Positions 1 through 12,034 of a DNA stretch of 64,000 nucleotides are shown here, one piece after another. Position numbers and translations under genes: made by a program. The stretch's first letter is position 1. Every line of letters begins with the position of its first letter. This DNA comes from Taxillus chinensis. Lineage: Eukaryota > Streptophyta > Magnoliopsida > Santalales > Loranthaceae. The notes below the pieces were generated by a model, which was given only the letters and a program-made list of their open reading frames with translations, ran no database searches and was not told where the DNA came from. The stretch is from the NCBI GenBank assembly GCA_023512835.1, contig CM042085.1, positions 1,149,989 to 1,213,988 of the forward strand, in the 5' to 3' direction.

Positions 1-1903
1 TAATAATAATAATAATAATAATAATAAGAACAACAACACATGAGGAGGAGGAACAGATCCTCGTCCAAATGCCGCACCCCGTGCACTCGCTAGATGACGT
101 CACGTCCGCACGTGAACACTGTTCCTTTCGGGGGGGTCCCACCTTCCTACCTTGGCTTTCACTCTCGCACGTGGGAGCCTAGATTTATATAATAATAATA
201 ATAATAATTATTATTATTATATGGGAAAACTAAAAAAAAAATCAAGGAATGCGATCGCAGAATAGAAGGTGTTTATGCGTTCCAGCAGAGGCGCTGGTCG
301 GCCCCCAAAACTAATCCGGTTTTGACTTTTATGTTCCGGGGCGGTTACTTGTTGCTTGTTGGTTTGAGTCATACGCTTAGATTATTAATACTAAAATATT
401 ATTATATGGTTCAATAATTAATTAACATCTAGATTAATTAATGAGTTTACCCCACGCTTGCGGCACAAGGACAGGACATTTTCACCCAAATCATTTTTAA
501 AATATTTCACTGCCCTCCGCCAAACTCGCGATGTGTAGTGTGTATAGATGTACGTACCTTTCTTTTTGGTCAATATCAAATTTTATTTCACCATTATAAT
601 TAATTACCTAACTCTTTTAAGATTGTGTTAAAATGTACAACGCATATACACCATTAATCTCTTAGATTTATATTTAAGATCTAATTTTTATTTATTTATT
701 TATAATTAATTTCAACCGTACGACCTACATTCAAAATCTAACTTTTAATTTAATAGATATATATATCAAAATCAGACAGGGAGCACGCATCATATATATA
801 TATATATAAATTAGATTTATATGTACTTTTTTTTTTGACATTTAAACTACAATAGCTGGAACTGTCGTTTAACCCTGCAGATCAACTAGCAGTTAAAAAC
901 ATTAGTACAATTGTGTCCAAGTGATTTGTTGACGTCGGCGAATTCAGGTTCGTGATCTTCGTCCACAATAGTTGTCGCCTCCATTAAAAACATCGGCCTC
1001 CACCACCAATAATTTTAAGTCAACTCGAGATATACAATTATATAATAATGTTTATTGATGCATAAAATCGTTAAATGTTTTCTCAAAAAATAATATGTCA
1101 AAACCAATTTTTAGTATATCAAAAAATATCACCCCGCCGAAAAACATCTTTTTTTTTTTCTTAACAAAATTTATTCAAATAAATTTGGATTTTTTTTTAC
1201 AGTGGCCGCTTAATTAAATAATTTAACATGTATTTATAATCAAACTCCTGTTAAGGTTTAAAAAAACAAATTCCAGTTCTTTGTGCCTTTTTCCATTGTA
1301 TATGATTTTTAGTGTGGGTTTGGTATGCCTTTTTGGATTTAACGCCGCACACGTTTTTGGGAAGACAATTAATTTAGTAATTAAGAAGGGGTAGTTGAGA
1401 TAGAATCAGTTGGAAAACCCTCCTCCCCCCTCTATCTCTCCCACTAAAAAAGAAAAAAGAAAAAGAAAAAGAAAACAATGTAAAATTTTGTGTTTTGGAA
1501 AATTGGGACATTGTTGGCAATTGTGATTTTCAACCTCAGCAACCCAAAGGAGAACACACACACCGTTTATAAAATGTTAATGATTTCTTGCACAAAGGCA
1601 CGACAAGCAATGTGAAACAGGCAGCTAATGCCTAATGGATGAATGAACAAAGAGTGTTCTAAATTCAAGCATTACAAAATTAAACAACAAAACAAGGATC
1701 ATTAGAACGGCGACAGTATCAGATTGTTTTTCAAAATTCAACGATTGCCTTTTTTACAACCAAAAAAAAAAAAAAAAAAACTAGAATCCAAGAGGGAATA
1801 CTCTCCATAACTCCAAGAAAAAAATGTAAAATTGGCCACATTACAAACAAAGATATGGTGATGAAGCTATACAATGGAGAATCTGAGATTTGTATTTTGT
1901 TCT
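1..1903. other. AT-rich intergenic left edge
   Basis: No gene is supported here. The stretch opens with a (TAA)n microsatellite (1-27) and continues as AT-rich DNA with homopolymer runs. Its right end, just below the ARF stop codon, should hold the ARF 3' untranslated region. A cluster of ACGT-core motifs near 95-173 is listed separately. Short open frames around 1731-2126 are chance frames overlapping the last ARF exon and intron. Confidence 0.6.
95..175. promoter_or_regulatory. Cluster of bZIP/bHLH-type ACGT motifs
   Basis: Within 80 bases there is a palindromic TGACGTCA (95-102), a G-box CACGTG (109-114) and an ABRE-like CACGTGGG (168-175). Such clusters are typical binding sites of plant bZIP and bHLH factors. 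The ARF gene to the right ends before this region, so the cluster would more naturally serve a gene lying to the left of the window. This is motif evidence only. Confidence 0.3.
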
Positions 1904-4572
1904 CTACAAACCTACATTGTCGCTGTTGGAATCGGTTAGGATCATCAACCTTCTCGCGGTTTTCAGGAAGTTGCTGCACCACCACCAAGAAGAAAACCGT
2001 CACTTGGAAGAAAGTTTGCATTGGAAGAGATGGAAAGCTCCCTTCCCTTTGTGCGACACCAATAAGATAGAAGGATTATTAGAAGAGACAAAAAGACCAA
2101 GAATATGCAGACAAAGTCTCACCTGAATGGCTCATCTCCCACGTGTTTCACGGAACCCGTCACATCCCTGTAGAGCACGTTGTTCAGCATCTCAGACCTC
2201 TCCATGCCGAACATGTTTGCTAACCTTCTGCACAGTTCCTCATATGATCCAAGCATTGATAGGTCAAGGCTGCGACCAACTTCTTCGGATTCCATGAATA
2301 CCTTGCAATGGCCAGTGTCCAATTTGAACTCAGTGTCTTGGTGGTTTTCTTGACACCTTTGGAACCTAGACCTGCGGCGATCATCAGTAGAACAGCCTTC
2401 CATCTTGTCTGGATCCCCTTCTGAGGAAGGCTTCTGGTTTAGAACCGGTGAGACGGTGAGGTTATTAACCGAACCCAGACAAATCTGCTTCTCGGTGAGT
2501 ATGGGTTGACCAAATAGTAGGAATTGGGGCGTCTTTACATCGTCAGATTTCTTGGAAGACTGGATGAAGTTTCCAATGGTTAGCACGCAGGATACATTCT
2601 CATTCTCATTGCTGGGAGGCTTGCCAAAGATTGGGGTACTGGTGGCTCTTGTGGGTGGTGGCGCAGCACGATCCATTGGCTGGTAGCCGGTGGTAATCAA
2701 GGGTGGTAATTTATTGAGGTAGAGATCTGATAAAGGTCGACTGTATTGAGCATGCCTGGCTCCCTGCATGCCAGCAGGAGTACTGTTCTCTGATAAACAG
2801 CGAAACGGATGATGGTTACTGTGACCAAGTGGGTAACCGGAGAAGGCCGGCAGTGGAAGGTGACCATCCAGGGGGAAATCTTGGTATTGAGAGAGTCTCG
2901 GCTTCTTACTCGGGGGTGAGAGTGAGAAGGGAGGCAAGTGGTTCATGTTCATGGGAATGTTTGATACCAATTCCACCAGCCATGGGCTGATGCACCTTAC
3001 GTTTTGAAGCAAATCTGGCTCGTCCCACGTCACCTGCAACAAGGAAGTATTGGTTGACACGGTTATCCAACCAGTTTGAGCAGAGAAGCAGAACCAGATT
3101 ACTAGTGTTACACAATCACTTCCACACAAACACATGTACCATAACCACGAATGCCCCATGCACCCAGGCAATTCGAACAAGCAACATTCACATCCAATTC
3201 TCGCTAATCTGTCTACAGTCTAGGACTTCGATCCTAAGAAACATTCTATAGCTACATACAACAAAGAAAGAACGAGACCGCTGAGAGCACACACATGCAT
3301 ATTCATAAAAATTGCTTCCGATTTGCGCCTGGTGATTTGACAAACAGAGCATTTTAGCCCCAATATCCTATACCTTAAAAAAGAAAAAGGATCAAACGGT
3401 TTCCAAAAACAAACAGGGCAATAGAAAAACAGAAGGAGGACAGTGAAACAATGAGGCCAACACACAATATATACCTGGAGAAGCCTCCATGGAGAATCAG
3501 GCCAGCGGATGGGATCAGCAACTTGAACAGAAGAGATGGTTCCCATGAACCAACTAATCCTTGAAGAGTCCTCGGTTTCAAACGCCATCTTGAACCTCAT
3601 CCCTGAACACCACCGTACCTGCATTGCTGCCCTCACCGCCGCCGCTTTGACACAAAACTCCGGCGTGCTCGCCCGAGGGAAGTATACCACCTCGAACGCT
3701 TTCCCGGCGGCCGCCAGCGACGAGGCCTCCACCACCGACTCAGCCCTCACTCTGTCCCTAGAAGCGGATGAACCATGATCCAATCTGTTATCGCCTTCCC
3801 TCAGGAACCCATGAAACCCTCCGTACGGCACGGCGAAATTCCCGCCGGCGGGATTCCAGCCGGACGAGGAAGGCTCCGGGCCTCCGCCGATTCCTCTCTT
3901 GACGCGGCGGATCCCGATGCAGAGGTCGCCGGTCTCCGTCCGCAGGAACACGATGGAGTCGCCGGCGACGAGTTTCTTGTGGTTCACGAAATTGCTCCAC
4001 CCGGTGGTGAGGAGGTGGCGTCGAGGGGTGCCCCGGTAAATGTGTCGGAACTTCCAGGTCTCGCCGTGGACGTCTTTAGCGAGGATGGTCTGGACCGGAG
4101 GATCGGCCGCGTAGTCCAGCCGCGGGAAGATGGTCTCCGCGCAGTATCGCGGGACGGAGAATCCACCGCCGTTGTTGGCGTCGGACTGTGTGAGCGTCTT
4201 GGCGAACGACGCGGGTTTCTCCTGCGCGACTCTGTCGTGGCTGTCGCCGTCATCTGCGGCGGTTGCGGTTACGGCTGCGGCGCGAGGGATAGGGAGCAGC
4301 CGCATCTTGGCGTAGACCTCATCTGTGTCGGTGTCGGCCATGAACTTGACGGCGACGACCCTGCAGGGCATGAGGGGAGGGGGCATTCGGGGGCAGCTGG
4401 AGAAATCGACGGCGGCAGAGGCGTGCTCGGCGTGTCCCTGAGGGAAGTAGTAGACCTTGGAGTTCACTGGAGGCATCTGGACCATCCCTCCGGCACAAGC
4501 ATGCCATAGTTGAGAATCTAGGCACTTTTCCACCTCCACTTTGTTGTTTTTTGGGTCCATAAAAGTGATCAT
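1904..4572 (-). CDS. ARF10/ARF16-like: Auxin response factor, ARF10/16/18 clade (miR160 target)
   Basis: Nuclear transcription factor that binds auxin response elements; this clade acts mainly as a repressor. Three exons: 3475-4572, 2123-3033 and 1904-1973, giving 692 residues, normal for ARF10/16. The N-terminus carries the clade signature LWHACAGGMVQMPPVNSKVY. The B3 DNA-binding domain spans about 122-223 (TLTQSDANNGGGFSVPRYCA ... GWSNFVNHKKLVAGDSIVFL). The ARF ancillary domain is about 285-370, followed by a Ser/Pro/Asn-rich middle region. A C-terminal PB1 (Aux/IAA-type) domain starts near 608 (HCKVFME with its Lys, then LYRDVTGSVKHVGDEP) and runs into the last exon, ending DSNSDNVGL. The start chosen is the first in-frame Met; the Met four codons later is possible. 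The miR160 site is at 2753-2773. Which of ARF10, 16 or 18 it matches best needs a tree. Confidence 0.95.
2753..2773 (-). promoter_or_regulatory. miR160 target site in ARF mRNA
   Basis: The plus strand here reads like mature miR160 itself: it starts TGCCTGGCTCCCTG and ends ATGCCA. By my recall of canonical miR160 the only difference is C for U at the fifteenth base, which on the transcript gives a tolerated mismatch. The site lies in the second ARF exon and encodes AGMQGAR, the peptide conserved at miR160 sites in ARF10/16/17. It therefore predicts microRNA-guided cleavage of the ARF mRNA. Confidence 0.93.
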
Positions 4573-7500
4573 TTTTTTTGTTTTTGTTTTTGGGTTTCAA
4601 TTCAATTGAAGGCCACCACTATCCACACTGTTTTTGGGTTTCACTCAAATCTCCCACTCCTACACATTAAACTGATTAAAGCCGCCTGTGTGGGTGGTGG
4701 TGGCGGTGTGGTGGTGGTGGAGGTGGTGGTGGCTAAGTCTAAATCAAACTTGGCACACTTGAAATTTCAAATCCATGTACACATGTCTGCCGACAAACAC
4801 TACTCTAAGAACCATTAAACCGTAGTGTTTGTTTTCCATTTGGTTTCGGCAGCGCAATCATCAATTCCATGACCGACAACCCCACCCACAGAATTTAAAA
4901 CCACCCCCCTTCCCATAAAAGAAGATGAAAAAAAAAAACAAAAAACAAAAAACAAAAACCCCCCTTCAAAAACTCACACACACTCTCTCTTTTCTGTGTT
5001 ACGCTTTTTGGCTCTCACTTCAGAAGAGTTGAATTTCTGACATTTTCTTTGGATCTGAAGAAGCACCGTGTTTCCTCAGAAGCGAACCAAATAAATAACA
5101 AACATAGTAAAGGAGACAAACCCATTTCTTTTTCTTCTTCTTTTTTTTTTTAAATGTTTTTTTTAAATAATATATATATATATATAATTTTTTATTGCTT
5201 AGGAAATGTGAACATGGTTTGATATATAATTCCTCTCGGTTATCAAAGCGGATGGTTAAATTAATATTCTTGTTTAATTCAGTGATCAACTACATGCTAC
5301 GGAGTTTCATGCGCGTGATGTTGTAAATCTGGGGGGGTATTTTATATAATTAATCAATATTAATATTAATTAATTGGTTCTCACGACGTCAACTAAACCG
5401 AAATTAGAAGAAAGAATAGAAAAGGCAGAGAGTGGTTAACCAACCGGACATGCACGAGAACCGCAGTCATGAGCTCTGATGAGATTGGCTGGCCTTGAGT
5501 TACACAGCTGTTCCTTTCTATTATTTTTTTTTTCCAATTTTTTAATTTTTCCTTCCGCCGGGGGAAAAGGATCGATACTGTTGTCCGTTGCTGTGCTGTG
5601 CCCCCCATCCTCAGTTCCAGTTCGCTTGTACCGCACGACAGAAGAACAGCTGTTGCTTTCCCCTCTGATTTTTTCCTTTTTTTTTTTTTTTGGTTTTTTT
5701 GCACAGTGCATTGGCAGGTATATATGTATTTCGAGCAGCGTTCAACCTCGGGGGCATCTTATTTTGGGGAAGGTCGAATAGTTAGGCCTTCTTATGCGAG
5801 TCATTTAATAAGACATGAAGCGTGTGACAAATGGATTTTTGATGATATATGTATGTATGACATATAGAGTGGTACACTACATACATACACTTTTATTTTA
5901 AAAATTACCAAATTTTAATCCCTTACTATTTCGGGGGGGTGTTATATATGATTAAGTAGCTTCGCATCGGTAAAGTTGATAAATGTTTAGTTAAAGTGTT
6001 CTCTATTTAGAAAAATATTCGATGAATTTGATGAGTTTAATGCTAGTCTTTTTTTTTTTTTTACTATTCTAGTCTTTTAAATAAATTTTAAAGATTTTCA
6101 AAAAATAAAATAAAATTATAAACATTTTAAAAATAAAATTTTAATTATATTATTATTAAATTAAAATAAACTTATAGACGCACCAATCATTTTCAAAATA
6201 ATAATAAAAATAAATAAATAAATAACTCGCGGTTCTAATGCCTTTTAATAATACCCGAGGAATGTATACATAATGTCAATAGTTTTAATGCCTTTTTAAT
6301 GCGATAGCGTGTTGTTTCTCCCTGATCGCGGAAATCCTTGGTGATTGGTGAAGGTGGGAAACGCAATTACGTTAATAGCCCTTTTAATTTGAAGGCCCAT
6401 ACGAACCAATACGAATACGATCCGATCCACCAAAACATTATCAACTTCCTGCGAGCTAGCCTGTCATTCCATGGACAAGATATGACTCCAACCAAATGTG
6501 GAGGGAATTTGTGTTGAAAACGAGGATTTTTTTTAAATCTGCTTTCCAAAGTTGTCTTTCACAAGATGATATGTTTCAGTTTACTAGAAAATAAAATAAT
6601 GACATATACCGAATATTAATTATTACCATTACATTATTTTTCAAGTTAGTTATCATTAACTAATTAAGACTATGATTAATTAATTGTACAGGTATCTGTT
6701 GTGGAATTAATATTTTTTTATAAAATCAAATCTTCATCACTTCCATATATATGTGTGTGTGTGTCATAACATAGATTCTAGCTAGAGTTGATTTAATTGC
6801 ATAATTTTTATGGTTATTTAGTGTTAAGCTAGGAATTAGAGTGCTAATTAATCATATATTTGTGATGGTAATGAAACTGATCATATATATGTATATATGT
6901 ATGTTACGCAAAAACAGTGTACATGCAGCAGTCTGCAATCCAATCCACAGGTAAAGGCGTTTACTGGAGCGACATCAGCATGGCCTTGTTGTACGTCGCA
7001 TGGGTGACGACGAGATATGTGGGAACAAAAACAACAACGCTGTTTATGTGTACGAGAAAAAAAAAAAAAAAAAAAGAGCTTCCTTCCAAGAATATTGTTG
7101 TGGTCGGGCGGCAAATCATCACTTTTTTTTAATATATATATATACATATATTAATTCTACTCAGGGATGATAAGATGAGCTTTTGTAGCCGCAAAACAAC
7201 AATGTATCTGTGACCCACAACACTAAAGCGTTTAAATAGCCGACCAGTAGGAGGTATTTAATTATAGGATCGCAATTCGCAATGCTGATTCTGATACAAA
7301 AATATCGGTAATTTTTTTGTTGTTAAAGAATAAAACAACACTAACTACAAAATATGCCACCCTTTAATCACTCCCATATAAGCCATAAAGAATCAAACAT
7401 AAATGGTTTGTTCATTTTTATAAAAATGGTTACCCTTTTTTTACTGCAAACCAATTATTATACTTTAAATTGAGTCTTCGTTATGGAAACCGTTAATTAT

Positions 7501-8132
7501 AATAATGTTGTAGGTGTGTGTTTCATTTGTAAGCTAAAATATTATTTAAAATTATTTTTTATAAAATTATACTTCATATTCGAAATTAAATTTAGATTTT
7601 ATTTTTTAAAAAATATGAATGGTCAAGATAAAATTTTGAAATAAATAAAAGAGATAAAAAATAAAAAATAAAAAAAAATAATAAGTTAAAAGAATAAAGA
7701 TAGAAATAAAAAATGAGATGTGGATAATAAATAAAATATATTAAATAATATATTATTTATTTTTTAAAATAAAAATAATTATTATAAAATAGGGTGGATG
7801 CTCTCCGTAGAACCCCCATTTTTTATCTTACTATATTTTATTTAGAACTAATGTACTCTTAATATAATTTGAGAAAACCAAATTTACGGCATTCTCAAAA
7901 TGTAATAATAAAGAAAACTGAAAACTAACAAAATGATCAAAAATTAGCCAAGGACTATACAGAAATTAGCTAAAACTAACGTGCACTTAATTTTGTTGGT
8001 TTTATTACTTTAAATTTTTATCTACAGATTTTTTTTCCCTGTGAACAAATATTTATTACCTAACCGCAATACCGATTCATGCTCTCATCCCCTCCTCCTT
8101 TGGACCCGGGACTTTGTCTTCTCTCTCTAACT

Positions 8133-8211
<79 letters not shown>

Positions 8212-8339
8212 CCAGGTCCAACTGCACGAGCAGAGGAAGAGGCAGCGAGTTATCACAATGTGCATCTCCATTTCCGTTATTAATTAATGTTGTACCAGCT
8301 AGCATTCTTTGTTCCATTATGAGTGTCAATCAATCACAC
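4573..8339. other. Intergenic: two divergent promoters
   Basis: The region between the divergent ARF (minus) and NPH3 (plus) genes should hold both promoters. A G-rich run of GGTGG units lies at about 4691-4732, just upstream of the ARF start. The rest is strongly AT-rich, with poly-T/poly-A runs and short TA and GT repeats (about 5170-5187, 6750-6764, 7130-7150). Open frames near 5393-5867 are low-complexity. No gene recognised. Confidence 0.5.
8133..8208. repeat. Compound (CT)n(CA)n microsatellite
   Basis: A long CT run passes directly into a CA run about 130 bases upstream of the NPH3-family start codon, probably in the 5' untranslated region or core promoter. CT-rich leaders are common in plant genes. 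The open frame across it translates only to Ser-Leu and Thr-His repeats and is not part of the protein. Confidence 0.85.
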
Positions 8340-11300
8340 ATGGCATGTCTTCAGTTGGGCCATAAAGCCGAACAATTTCATCACGAAGACCATAAATGGT
8401 TCGTACCTGTTTCCCCCCCTTCCCTTCCCCAGATTTTCCTTTCAAAATTGTGATACCAAATTATCTTTTGTCTAAGGCCATCAGTATTGATTTGATACTG
8501 ATTAGTTTCCTTTACATAAGTACATGTGAAAATGTTTGTCAGTCGTGAAAACGCGAGGATGAGTTTTGAAACATGTTTTTCATTTTGTCTGTGGCTATAT
8601 TAATTTGTAACCACATGAAGCTTCGATTCAATGCTCTACTAAATACATACATTCAATACATTCATACGCGTGTGAATGTGAATTATATCAGATGCCGTTG
8701 TTCCATCATAAGACATAATTAATATCACTTATCACTCACAACATCTAGAAATGGGACACTAGACAGGTATATACGATACTAAATTTGGCCCGCTATTGTT
8801 CATCATATGCTCTTACGTACTTTCATAATGGACCCTTTTCAGGTTTAGTACAACAGGACTTCCAAGCGATGTTACTGTGTTAGTTGGAGAAATGACCTTT
8901 CATCTTCACAAGGTGTGCTTTTCTTGTGGATTGTTTGATGGCCCCTAGTTTACCATAAATAATCAATATAATCATCCCCTGTCGATTTTGGCCTTCCTGC
9001 AGTATCCGTTGCTTTCCCGAAGCGGTCTCTTAAGGAAACTCATAGAAGAATCTTCAGTGAAGGACGGATCTGCCTGTGTTGTACAGCTCCATGACATTCC
9101 GGGCGGTGCTAAAGCCTTCAAGCTCATAGCCAAATTCTTATATGATGTTAAAATAGATGTGACCGCTTTGAATGTGATTGGCGTCAGGTGTGCAGCTGAG
9201 TACCTCCGGATGACTGAAGACTATGGGGAGGGAAACCTCATCGCGCAAACTGAGGACTTCCTAGACGTTGTGTTCAGTAACTGGGCAGACACCATGAAGG
9301 CCCTGGAATCATGTGACGTTGTTCTGCCATATGCAGAGGACCTGCACTTGGTTTCCAGGTGCATCCATTCGTTAGCAGCTAAAGCTTGCACTGACCCTCA
9401 CCCTAACAAATGTGGATTAAGACACACTAACATGTACAGCCCCATATCTCCTAAATGGAATGGAATAGGTACAGAAGCAATGGAACAGTATTCAGTTAAT
9501 GACGAATGGTGGTATGAGGATGTGTGCTGCCTCAATTTGCCCCTATATAAACGGCTGATCCAAACAATTGAGATGAAAGGAGTATCAAAACCTGAAATCA
9601 TTTCCGGGTCTCTCATATATTATGCCAAGAAATACCTCCCCCTGATGAATAGGAAACGCAGCTTCAAGGAGACACATGTGAACCTAGGATTAGGAACCCC
9701 CATTTCCACCCCTCCGGAGGCAGACCAAAGAATCATCCTCGAAGAGATTGTGGGGCTGCTTCCAAAACAATTCGGAGTGACAAAGACCAAATATCTGCTT
9801 CGGATGCTCCGAAACGCTGTGGCCATTCATGCAAGCCCATCTTGTAGAGAGGATCTGGAGAGGAGAGCAGGTGCGCAGCTGGACGAAGCTCGTTTAGAAG
9901 ATATTCTAATACCCAAAATGGGACACTCGGTTGAGACTCTGCATGACATTGACTGTGTTCAGAGGATTGTTGATTCTTTCATGTTAGCTGTTCAGGCAGC
10001 AGCTGCAGAATCTACTCCGTGTGTTGTGGAAGAAGCTGGCCAACCGGCAGATGGCTTTCCGTCCCTGAATTCAATCACCGCTGTGGCCAATCTGGTGGAT
10101 GAGTATCTTGCAGAGGTGGCAACTGACGTTAATCTGAAGTTCCCGAAGTTTCAATCGCTTGCTGGTAGCGTACCCGATTATGCTAGGCCACTTAATGATG
10201 GCATTTATTATGCTATCGACACATACCTGAAGGTAACAAATCCTCAACTTCACACATGTTGGGTACTATTTAATATTGTAATGTTCTAATAAATAATAGA
10301 AAGGTTTGATATGGGCAATTCAAAAGCAAGCAATACTTCACTTGCAAGTTATTTCAAGTTCTAAGCAGTGCCCTACAAGTGACAAATATAAAAAAGAATG
10401 TAGGAGATTCCATATACATACGCAATTGATAGCTTGATGTATGAGATGGTATGCACAAGAGTTGATATTTCTCTCTAATATTGGTAGAGTATTGACAAGT
10501 TGTGAATTGAATATTTTAATATCTTAGAAGTACTTTTATAGTCTATTTGTTCTTTGGAAGTGAGAAATCTTTGCTAAATTATTACACAGATGCAAGCATG
10601 GACGATGATGTGGATTTCAAGAAGTCTACTTCTGAATATATATTGACTCTTGTAGGGGGACTGTGTCATGATAGTCTAGGTTATGGAAATGTGTTACTCT
10701 GTCACAATATAGGCAGAGTATATTGTTATTATAGAAGCTGCTAAAGAACGTTTGCAAATATAGAAATTCCTACAAAAGATTGTCTCTCATTGAAGAAGTA
10801 TGTTTGTATTGTGCCACTCAGGGTGCAATCCATTTCAACAAGAAGTTGACCTTCCATTCAAGGTTGAAGCACATTGAGATTCAGTATCATTGGATACGAG
10901 ATGCATTGGAGATGAAGCAATTATCTTTAGACAAAATCCATACAAATGAGAATGGTTCAAATAGGACGAGAAAACCTTACCTATGCATAAGTTTTCTACA
11001 TGTAGAAGGAAAGTAGGTATGGTTGCGTATGAGCCCTCCTGGTCAGTGAGGGAGAGATTGTCGGGTCTCCAGCCAATGAATGCCCATATTGAATTTTCAT
11101 TTTCTACAAAAGGCAAAAAAAAAAAAAAAAAGAGTTGGCGAATTGGATTTCCATTATGTTGAAACCCCATTTAAAAGGGGGTGGTGTGAGTATACGTCTC
11201 AGGATTAGTTCGAGAGAGACGAAAAAATGATAAGGATAGAAAAGGAATAACGTTCTCACAACCAGAAGTTCTAGGTATATATGTGCTCGTATGGTATTAG

Positions 11301-12034
11301 CTTTATTTTGTGTTGATATTCATGTTGTTGGTGAAGATTATATTTATGGTTGATCATTGGTGGGAAGGAAGGTAGCTAATGTTTTGGTAAGACAAGCTAT
11401 AGATTTTCTATATTTCACTATAGAATTTCACAATACCCATAGAAAATGTGATTAGTTGGGAAAAGCGTAAAAACTCTATTCCTTCGATCCAATGGCATGT
11501 GTGTGCATATGTAATTTTTGGTCATTTGTTGACATGCTACTAAAGGCCAACTGCATATGATAATTGCAGGCACATCCTTGGCTCACGGATTCTGAAAAGG
11601 AGCAAATATGCAAGCTCATGAACTCCCACAAGCTGACATTTGAGGCCGCCACTCATGCAGTCCAAAATGAGAGGCTACCCATCCGTTTGATAGTTCAACT
11701 AGTCTTCTTCGAACAGCTTCGGCTCCGCACATCTATTTCTGGCTGTTTCTTTGTGGCCAACAATCTGGAGAACTCACAAAACCCCAATGGGAACCTAATG
11801 CTCACAGAAAATGATGAAGAAACGGCACGCAACCAAGCCGTACGCGCGATGGATGTGAGGGAGCGGGTTGTAGAGCTGGAGAAAGAGTGTTTGGGCATCA
11901 AACAGGATATCCAGAAGCTGTTGAAGTCCAAGAAAGGTTGGAGCATTTTCCCAAAGAGGTTTAGTTTTGGACTAAGATCACAGTCACTGCCTCGTGATTC
12001 AAAAGAATCACAGGACAGTGAATTTAAAAAATAG
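8340..12034 (+). CDS. BTB/POZ domain NPH3-family protein
   Basis: Predicted substrate adaptor of CUL3 ubiquitin ligases; the family includes NPH3, which couples phototropins to auxin-dependent growth. Four exons: 8340-8398, 8843-8912, 9003-10232 and 11570-12034, giving 607 residues, the usual family size. The start MACLQLGHKAEQF followed by W-FSTTGLPSDV is typical of the At5g67385-like subgroup and shows that exon 1 is the short 8340 exon. The BTB domain covers about 22-130 (FHLHKYPLLSRSG, RCAAEYLRMTEDYGEGNLI). The NPH3 domain covers about 190-480 (WWYEDVCCLNLPLYKRLI, LPKQFGVTKTKYLLRMLR, AHPWLTDSEKEQICKLM). A C-terminal heptad-rich stretch (VRERVVELEKECLGIKQDI) may form a coiled coil. The third intron (1.3 kb) contains a copia remnant. 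Function within the family is not determined. Confidence 0.93.
10305..11060 (+). mobile_element. Degenerate Ty1-copia pol 3' end in an intron
   Basis: Inside the last NPH3-family intron, broken frames match the end of copia reverse transcriptase and RNase H. Visible pieces are KQCPTSDKYKKEC near 10365, YTDASMDDDVDFKKSTSEY at about 10580-10640, and HSRLKHIEIQYHWIRDALEM at about 10855-10914, ending DKIHTNENGSN. Stops and frameshifts interrupt it, so it is inactive. A purine-rich tract (GAGGGAGAGATTG, about 11046) followed by TGTCGGG looks like the polypurine tract and start of a 3' LTR running toward 11.3 kb. The element lies in the same orientation as the host gene and was presumably removed by splicing. 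Confidence 0.8.

Noticed and set aside
3775..4509. Plus-strand open frame of 244 residues
   Set aside because: Antisense shadow of the GC-rich first ARF exon, which has clear B3 domain homology on the minus strand.
8079..8339. N-terminal extension of the NPH3-family exon 1 frame
   Set aside because: The extension is CT/CA repeat translation. The family N-terminus MACLQLG begins at 8340.
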